Shown here in pieces: positions 58,766-64,000 of a stretch of 64,000 nt of DNA (within the stretch, counting starts at the first letter, position 1; each line of letters starts with the position of its first letter). Where the stretch lies: NCBI GenBank assembly GCA_030674185.1, contig CM060307.1:57916481-57980480 (forward strand). The letters are read 5' to 3'. The position numbers were made by a program, and so were the translations under genes. The notes under the pieces were generated by a model, which saw nothing but the letters and a program-made list of their open reading frames with translations, was not told the DNA's origin and ran no database searches. Source of the DNA: Monoplex corrugatus (Eukaryota; Mollusca; Gastropoda; Littorinimorpha; Ranellidae).

Positions 58766-60172
58766 AAAGCTCAAAAAAGTTTAAATTTCATAAAAATAGT
58801 TCGCAAACAGACATGGGGTCAAGATTCATCAACACTTGTTCATCTTTGTAAATCGCTTGTTAGATCTAAATTAACCTATGCTCAAGAAATCTTCTTCAGT
58901 GCACCGAAACACTTACTAAAAAAACTGCAGAGCATAGATTGTAAAGGTTTCAAACTTGCACTGGGTCTTCCAATGCATGCTTCCTGTCTTCGGACATATA
59001 ATGAAATCAAACTGTTGCCACTTGATGAGCAAAGGAAAGTCGCTTCTACTAAATTTTTGTTAAGAAACACTACCGTAGAAAACATCTCAGAAACAGAAAT
59101 TAAACTGAGATCAGATACCGACTTTCCAAAACGAGCTAAATCAATATCTTCACAGGTCACACTTGCAACATACACATCTGACGTCATGAAAGGCTCAGGA
59201 ATTGATCTAGACGTAGATCCTGTATCTTTTCGACCTTCCTTTTCGCCGGTACCCAGTTGGGAACTCCAAAGAGCACGATTTGACGTACACCACACTAATT
59301 TAAAAAAAGGAGACAATATAAACTTACTGGCAAGTCAGGTTAAATGTCATATAAACGACGTATATTCTGATCATTTGAAAATTTACACTGATGGGTCAGT
59401 AATTGAAAGAAAAGCAGGCTCAGCGTTTTTAATACCTGCTCTCAAAATTGAAAAATCTTTCTACATAGGACTTGATAAATCTATCTTTACAGCTGAACTC
59501 TTTGCAATATTAATGGCTTTAAACTTTCTGATAAGTCTTCCTAGGACAATTTTTCAGATACTTCTTTGCGTTGATTCAAAATCAGTACTTCAGGCTCTTG
59601 AATTATCAAAATTACAAACAAGATCAGAAATGATTCTGGAAATAAGTCACTTGATTCATAATTTATCTTTAAGAGGTACTGATATTACTTTCTGCTGGAT
59701 ACCTTCTCATAGTTCTTTTAGTTATAACAATAAAGTTGACAGGGCTGCCAAACGGGGAGCTAATAACTCACCAGATTCAAACAATATCCAGCTTTCTCTC
59801 TCGTTGCACGAGAATTACACTTTAGTGGACAACTACGTCTGGAAGCAGTTCCAATTAAAACAGAAAAAGTATGATAAATGTCACATGAACTTTGAAGTTA
59901 GCAAAATACTTAAGCAGCTTCATGCCAGCAGAACTATACAGTCCCTTATGTACAGATGGAAACTTGATGCATTCAAAACAAAATATACCAATAACATAGT
60001 GTGTCTGTGTGGAAAGAAGATAACACATAGTCATATTCTTTCTTGCGTTAGGGTAAAACGACATATTCCAACACTATCTGTGAGTACAGTTTCTGACATA
60101 TTTGCCTCATCATCATTACTGTATGAATTTTTTGTTAGCCTGTCAAAAAGTCCTATAGCGAATTACCTTTAA
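58766..60172 (+). CDS. Family N LINE: RT thumb, RNase H and C-terminal zinc-knuckle region
   Basis: Open from the first base of the element (58766) to TAA at 60172, 468 codons. First come RT thumb-like blocks ([29 protein letters not shown]). RNase H follows with [16 protein letters not shown] (Asp), [13 protein letters not shown] (Glu), [13 protein letters not shown] (Asp), CWIPSHSSF (His) and VDRAAKRGA (Asp), so the whole catalytic set is present. The C-terminal [15 protein letters not shown] resembles the CCHC-type motif of I/R1-group LINEs. The RT palm is lost by 5' truncation, so the copy cannot move by itself. An internal ATG at 58973 is not a natural start. Confidence 0.9.
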   Translation, partial: KAQKSLNFIKIVRKQTWGQDSSTLVHLCKSLVRSKLTYAQEIFFSAPKHLLKKLQSIDCKGFKLALGLPMHASCLRTYNEIKLLPLDEQRKVASTKFLLRNTTVENISETEIKLRSDTDFPKRAKSISSQVTLATYTSDVMKGSGIDLDVDPVSFRPSFSPVPSWELQRARFDVHHTNLKKGDNINLLASQVKCHINDVYSDHLKIYTDGSVIERKAGSAFLIPALKIEKSFYIGLDKSIFTAELFAILMALNFLISLPRTIFQILLCVDSKSVLQALELSKLQTRSEMILEISHLIHNLSLRGTDITFCWIPSHSSFSYNNKVDRAAKRGANNSPDSNNIQLSLSLHENYTLVDNYVWKQFQLKQKKYDKCHMNFEVSKILKQLHASRTIQSLMYRWKLDAFKTKYTNNIVCLCGKKITHSHILSCVRVKRHIPTLSVSTVSDIFASSSLLYEFFVSLSKSPIANYL

Positions 60173-60415
60173 AATGTTATTTGACTTGTTCATTGTTGTG
60201 GTTAGTCAATTATTAGTTTTACTTTTTATTCATTTCTTCCGGATATTTACTAATTTTGTTTGTCAGTTTGTTTGTTTAAATCGATAATTATGGTAACATT
60301 ACTTGTTAGTTTTACCTTCCCCTCTTCAAAACAGTTGTTTTCTGGATCATCTTTTCTCAAATTCAAAATTGACAATTTTCAAATATCTTCTTCACTCCTC
60401 CTCTATCACTCCCCC

Positions 60416-60451
<36 letters not shown>

Positions 60452-60485
60452 GGTCTAAAATCACTTTAGTGAATAGACATTAAAT
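58766..60485 (+). mobile_element. RNase-H LINE (family N), copy B, 5'-truncated
   Basis: Begins directly after (CA)n at AAAGCTCAAAAAAG in the RT thumb and ends after the 3' hairpin TCACTTTAGTGA (60461-60472) at AATCAAAGACC, then CACCACATACACACACAG. Inserted into the (CA)n of repeat R. The open frame is intact, so this is a recent insertion by the standards of this window. Poly(C)-poly(T) at about 60410-60451 lies in its 3' UTR. Confidence 0.9.
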
Positions 60486-60593
60486 CAAAGACCACCACAT
60501 ACACACACAGAGGATGCTGAGCTAGATGCACTCAAGCCTATTTGATGAATGACCCTTGACCCAACCTGTCATCTTCTCTGTCACACGCACACA

Positions 60594-60652
<59 letters not shown>

Positions 60653-60663
60653 TCTCTCACTCT
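60486..60663 (-). repeat. Repeat R, right part
   Basis: CACATACACACACAGAGGATGCTGAGC, GACCCTTGACCCAACCTGTC and the terminal (TC)n at 60600-60660, aligning with 27350-27565. Confidence 0.8.
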
Positions 60664-60773
60664 TTTCATACGAATCTTCTAGCCTGACACTATATCCAAT
60701 CAACAACTAATTGCCAAGTGTTGGCTATCAAAAGAGTATGGGCACTAACATTATGAGAAGATGATGGAGATAG
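60664..60773 (+). mobile_element. RTE-like LINE (family E), second segment
   Basis: Resumes the protein interrupted at 58326. Blocks are RIF*PDTISNQQLIAKC, then QKSMGTNIMRR and WR*IRHI, interrupted by stops. Only about eight residues appear lost at the break. Confidence 0.75.
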
Positions 60774-61075
60774 ATTAGACATATCATCTTTTCACCTTTT
60801 CTCCTCTGCATAAAATCCTGACCTCACTCAACCCCACTGCAGCCTGTCTTCACTCGGTGTGGAATCACATTGTAATATATATTTGTATATAATATGTTTT
60901 CTATCATTTTCCATTGCTTTTCTTCTTTTTCCCCATTTACAGCCCTGTGTATGTATGTGTGTGCGTGTGTGTGCATGTGTGCGTATGTGTATGTTCAGCG
61001 CTTAGATTTGATTTTTATCAAGATTTTGCGCTATATGAATATTGTAATTATGATTATCATTATTATTATTATAAT
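60774..61075 (+). mobile_element. CR1/L2-like LINE (family L-a) 3' UTR, nested
   Basis: Starts in the last codons or UTR (TTTTCACCTTTTCTCCTCTG), carries a (GT)-rich stretch at 60951-60995 and ends GCGCTATATGAATATTGTAA with an ATTATTATTATAAT tail. It parallels 56200-56577 throughout and splits family E between IRHI and GTAFHRTPDE. Confidence 0.88.
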
Positions 61076-61265
61076 CGGAACTGCCTTTCACAGGACACCG
61101 GATGAAAGACGTAAGGAAAGAAAACTGTAGAACATCTAAGGAGACCCAATATGCATACTTGGTATACTGTGCAGAGACTAGCCCAGAACAATTAGCAGGA
61201 GTGGGGAGGAATCTTTGTTGCAGCCGTAGGTTTATATGTTGATAGCACATGGGCTTTAAGAAAGC
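61076..61265 (+). mobile_element. RTE-like LINE (family E), third segment
   Basis: TAFHRTPDERRKERKL (family pattern TALxWTPxGKRKRGRP) and following decayed text. It is the immediate C-terminal continuation of the segment ending at 60773. Confidence 0.7.
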
Positions 61266-61732
61266 GTACATGTGGTGTGTATGTGTGTGGTGGTGGTCAT
61301 TGGTTTAATGTCTATTCACTTAAGTGATTTTAGACAACAACAACAACAACAACAAAACAATAAATAAAACATACTAATTGATAACAATGATAACAATGAT
61401 AAATAAACGATAAATAAAAGATAAAACAAAATAGATAAATAAATGAACCAAAAAAAAAATAATAAAATAAAAAAAAAAAAAAAAGAAAATAAACATGAAA
61501 ATAAAAAAATAAAAAAATAAAAAATAAAAAGTTCAAGTTTAAATTCATATTACTTTTAGCCCACTCGAGCATCAAAAAACATATTCGGGCTGAAACCATG
61601 TGAAAAACAAGTAAGAAGCAAGGACAATGCAAATGTCGGAGGGAAGCATAAACATGACAAATGAAGTAGCATACTACAACAAATATTACAATAAATTAGC
61701 TAACTGTAACTATGAACAGGAAGATGAACGAA

Positions 61733-62818
61733 TTATAAATATTGAACTATTGGACTTTTAGATAGGCTGACGAAAAATTCATATGTCAATAATGATGATT
61801 CAAATATGTCGGAAATTGTGTGAGTAGAAAGTATCGGAATGTATCGCTTTATACTAATGCAAGAAAGTAAATGACTGGTCGTTATTTTCTGTCCACAAAG
61901 ACAGACAATATTTCTGGTGTACTTTGTTTTGAATGCATCGAGTTTCCACCTATACATAAGGGACTGTATATATCTGTTTGTAGTAGACTGTTTACTGATT
62001 TTGCTGATTTTAAAATCCATGCTATTAGTATTGTACTTTTTCTGATTATCTTGAAACAGTTTCCAAACATAGGCGTCTACTAAATTACAAGATTCATTTA
62101 AAGAGGGAGAAAGCTTTATGTTGTTTGATTCTGGTGAACCCTTAGCTCCTCGTTTGGCAGCCCTGTCAACCACATCGTTATGATGAAACGAACAATGAGA
62201 TGGTATCCAACAAAAAGTAAGATCAGTTCCTCTTAGGGATAAGTAATGAATTAAATGGCTAATTTCTATTACCATTTCAGATCTAGTGTCTAATTTCATT
62301 AATTCAAGAGCCTGAAGCACTGATTTAGAATCAACGCAGAAAAGGATTTGTGATATATTTCGAGGATAATTTACTAAGTAATTCAAAGCCATCAGTATTG
62401 CAAAGAGTTCAGCTGTAAATATTGATTTGTTGGGTCCTATATGGAAAGATTTCTCTATTTTAAGAGCTGGTATTAGAAACGCAGAACCTGCTATTTTCTC
62501 AATTAATGAGCCATCTGTGTAGATTTTTAAATGATTGGGATAAAAGTGTTCAATGTGACATTTAACTCGACTCGCTAATAAGTTGATATTATCTTCTTTC
62601 TTTAAATCAGTGTGGTGTATGTCAAAGTTTGCTCTTAAGAGTTCCCAACTGGGTACTGGAGAAAAAGAAGGTCTTATAGATATAGGATCCGCTTCTAAAT
62701 CAATTCCAGAGCCATTCATGATGTCGTATGTATACGTTGCAAGTGTGGCTTGTGAAGATATTGATTTAGCTCGTTTTGGAAAATCAATGTCTGATATTAA
62801 ATTTATATCAGGTCTCAA
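61733..62818 (-). CDS. Family N LINE copy C: RNase H and C-terminal region
   Basis: 361-codon open frame. RNase H residues are intact: [54 protein letters not shown] and [10 protein letters not shown]. The C-terminal CLCGQKITTSHLLSC keeps the CCHC-like spacing. A single-base deletion near 62845 separates it from the RT frame. About 75 percent identical to copy B by eye. Confidence 0.92.
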   Translation of the reverse strand: MRPDINLISDIDFPKRAKSISSQATLATYTYDIMNGSGIDLEADPISIRPSFSPVPSWELLRANFDIHHTDLKKEDNINLLASRVKCHIEHFYPNHLKIYTDGSLIEKIAGSAFLIPALKIEKSFHIGPNKSIFTAELFAILMALNYLVNYPRNISQILFCVDSKSVLQALELMKLDTRSEMVIEISHLIHYLSLRGTDLTFCWIPSHCSFHHNDVVDRAAKRGAKGSPESNNIKLSPSLNESCNLVDAYVWKLFQDNQKKYNTNSMDFKISKISKQSTTNRYIQSLMYRWKLDAFKTKYTRNIVCLCGQKITTSHLLSCISIKRYIPILSTHTISDIFESSLLTYEFFVSLSKSPIVQYL

Positions 62819-62841
62819 AACATTTTCAGTGGTGATATTTC

Positions 62842-63549
62842 TTAGCAGAAATTGGTAGAGACGAGTTTCCTTTGTTCATCAAGCGGCAACGTATCAATTT
62901 CACCGTATGTACGGAGGTTGGAAGCATGCATCGGAAGACCAAGCGCAAGTTTAAAACTTTTGCATTCTATACTTTGTAGTTTTTGTAGTAAGTGTCTAGG
63001 TGCACTAAAGAATATTTCTTGGGCATATGTTAGTTTAGATCTAATGAGAGATTTACATAGATGTACAAGTGTTGATGGATTATGTCCCCATGGTTGTTTG
63101 CACACTATTTTCAAAATATTTAGACTCTTTTGGGCTTTTGTGAGTAAGTAGTCGACATGCAGATTCCATGATAATTTTGCTGTAAAGAAAACACCTAAGA
63201 ATTTAATGGTTTGGTTATACTGAAGAACGGTATCTCCTAGTTTAAAGGTGGGCATTATGTCCGGATTAGACCCACTATTAAATAAAATTATCTTTGTCTT
63301 CTCCGTAGATAGATGGAGCCCATTTTCTGCCATGTATTGCGCTATTTTGTCAAGTTCTAATTGATAAAGTTTGCGTGTATAGTTGATACTACGAGAAGGA
63401 GTTTTCCTCTTCATGTTTACCGGCATCCACATGCATAGATCATCAGCATACTGGACTAATGTGACATCTTTAGATATTCTACTTGGTAAATCATTCATTA
63501 GTATCATAAAAAGGAGAGGTGCTATAACTGATCCCTGTGGGATACCCAT
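62842..63549 (-). CDS. Family N LINE copy C: RT palm and thumb
   Basis: 235-codon frame from MGIPQGSVIAPLLFMILMND through LVQYADDLCMWMP (catalytic YADD intact), NGLHLSTEKTKIILFNSGSN, IKFLGVFFTAKLSWNLHVDY and [18 protein letters not shown] to [14 protein letters not shown]. It is preceded in frame by one TAA stop at 63568-63570, so the upstream RT part is the same frame. Confidence 0.92.
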   Translation of the reverse strand: MGIPQGSVIAPLLFMILMNDLPSRISKDVTLVQYADDLCMWMPVNMKRKTPSRSINYTRKLYQLELDKIAQYMAENGLHLSTEKTKIILFNSGSNPDIMPTFKLGDTVLQYNQTIKFLGVFFTAKLSWNLHVDYLLTKAQKSLNILKIVCKQPWGHNPSTLVHLCKSLIRSKLTYAQEIFFSAPRHLLQKLQSIECKSFKLALGLPMHASNLRTYGEIDTLPLDEQRKLVSTNFC

Positions 63550-63567
63550 TTGAAGGGTTCGTTTTTT

Positions 63568-64000
63568 TTAATACACGTTTCCAATCCTGGTTTGAATTAC
63601 TCGGTTTTCCAACAGACACTTCACATAATTATAAACGCGACCTGTTAGTCCTATGCTTTTTAATTTAAATAATAATCGGGAGTGCCACACTTGGTCGTAT
63701 GCTTTGGTTATATCAAAAAATGTGGCCAATACACATTTACGTCTTGCAAATTGTCGCTTTATGTCAGTGGTTAATTTAGTTAAGAGTTCCACTGTTGACC
63801 TGCTTTTTCGAAAACCAGCCTGATTGACAGATATAATGTTATTCTTTTCACAATAGTGCAACAACCGGTGTACAATAATTTTCTCCATCAGTTTACAGAC
63901 GTGGGATGTTAGTGCAACTGGCCTATAATTTTTCAGATCAGTGTTACATTTATCCGCTTTTGGGATAGGAACCACTATTGTCCGTTTCCAAGTGTCCGGC
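63568..64000 (-). CDS. Family N LINE copy C: RT N-terminal part, cut by window
   Basis: Open to the window edge. Seen are PDTWKRTIVVPIPKADKCN, LKNYRPVALTSHVCKLMEKI, NQAGFRKSRSTVELLTKLTT and ATFFDITKAYDQVWHSRLLF (first catalytic Asp). It ends in an in-frame TAA after RIGNVY, six codons before MGIPQGS. This stop and one later frameshift are the only defects in 2.27 kb. Confidence 0.9.
   Translation of the reverse strand, partial: PDTWKRTIVVPIPKADKCNTDLKNYRPVALTSHVCKLMEKIIVHRLLHYCEKNNIISVNQAGFRKSRSTVELLTKLTTDIKRQFARRKCVLATFFDITKAYDQVWHSRLLFKLKSIGLTGRVYNYVKCLLENRVIQTRIGNVY

Larger units (their letters stand above)
61275..64000 (-). mobile_element. RNase-H LINE (family N), copy C, running off the window
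   Basis: Minus strand. Includes RT, RNase H and C-terminal region and a 3' UTR with an A-rich stretch (61440-61530). It ends at the hairpin TCACTTAAGTGA (61316-61327) followed on its strand by AATAGACATTAAACC and CACCACCACACACATACAC. It extends beyond 64000, so its 5' end is not seen. It lies 790 bp from copy B in opposite orientation. A (GTT)n run (complement of CAACAAC at 61335-61355) precedes the hairpin. Confidence 0.92.

Overview
This is eukaryotic nuclear DNA, most likely from a mollusc and probably a gastropod. The grounds are very dense (CA)n, (TC)n, (GATA-type) and trinucleotide microsatellites, several tRNA-derived SINE families with bodies that I associate with gastropod genomes, many decayed APE-type LINEs, and one spliced animal gene with a GTGAGT donor and a pyrimidine-rich CAG acceptor. 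There are no bacterial operons, no CRISPR array and no viral genes that I can support. The species assignment is inference.

One cellular gene is visible. It encodes a carotenoid oxygenase (BCO/RPE65/NinaB superfamily) on the + strand. A short exon ends at 31963. An 11,266-bp intron follows (31964-43229), filled with LINE, SINE and satellite DNA. A single 1.4-kb exon (43230-44630) then carries essentially the whole seven-bladed propeller domain with all four iron-binding histidines. The N-terminal exon has no in-frame ATG, so its start is unresolved.

Layout. 0-12 kb: microsatellites, fragments of a LINE with a GATGAT tail, a tRNA-Ile-like pseudogene and SINEs. 12.8-14.1 kb: a 28-bp minisatellite. 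15.9-19.1 kb: a decayed RNase-H-bearing LINE (minus) with (CA)n on both sides. 20-24 kb: SINEs, a TTAA-flanked MITE and a 42-bp minisatellite. 24.6-25.2 kb: a long pyrimidine tract. 28.3-30.2 kb: 63-bp and 43-bp minisatellites. 30.4-31.1 kb: a tandem pair of LINE 3' ends. 31.7-45.4 kb: the carotenoid oxygenase gene. 47.4-47.6 kb: a perfect 56-bp inverted repeat. 50.2-51.3 kb and 53.2-56.6 kb: CR1/L2-like LINEs. 57.7-61.3 kb: a three-level nest of LINEs and repeats. 61.3-64.0 kb: another copy of the RNase-H LINE, cut by the window edge.

The most interesting signal is the RNase-H LINE family. Four copies or remnants (15.9-19.1, 52.5, 58.8-60.5 and 61.3-64 kb) all end 3' in or beside (CA)n. Three also have (CA)n on the same strand at their 5' junction, and one inserted into a repeat for which the window holds an uninterrupted paralogue. 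All four share a 3'-terminal hairpin, and one stem pair has changed on both sides. This looks like a microsatellite-targeting retrotransposon with a structured 3' recognition element. Similar targeting is known from the R1-clade elements Waldo and Mino, but I cannot tell by eye whether this family has been described.
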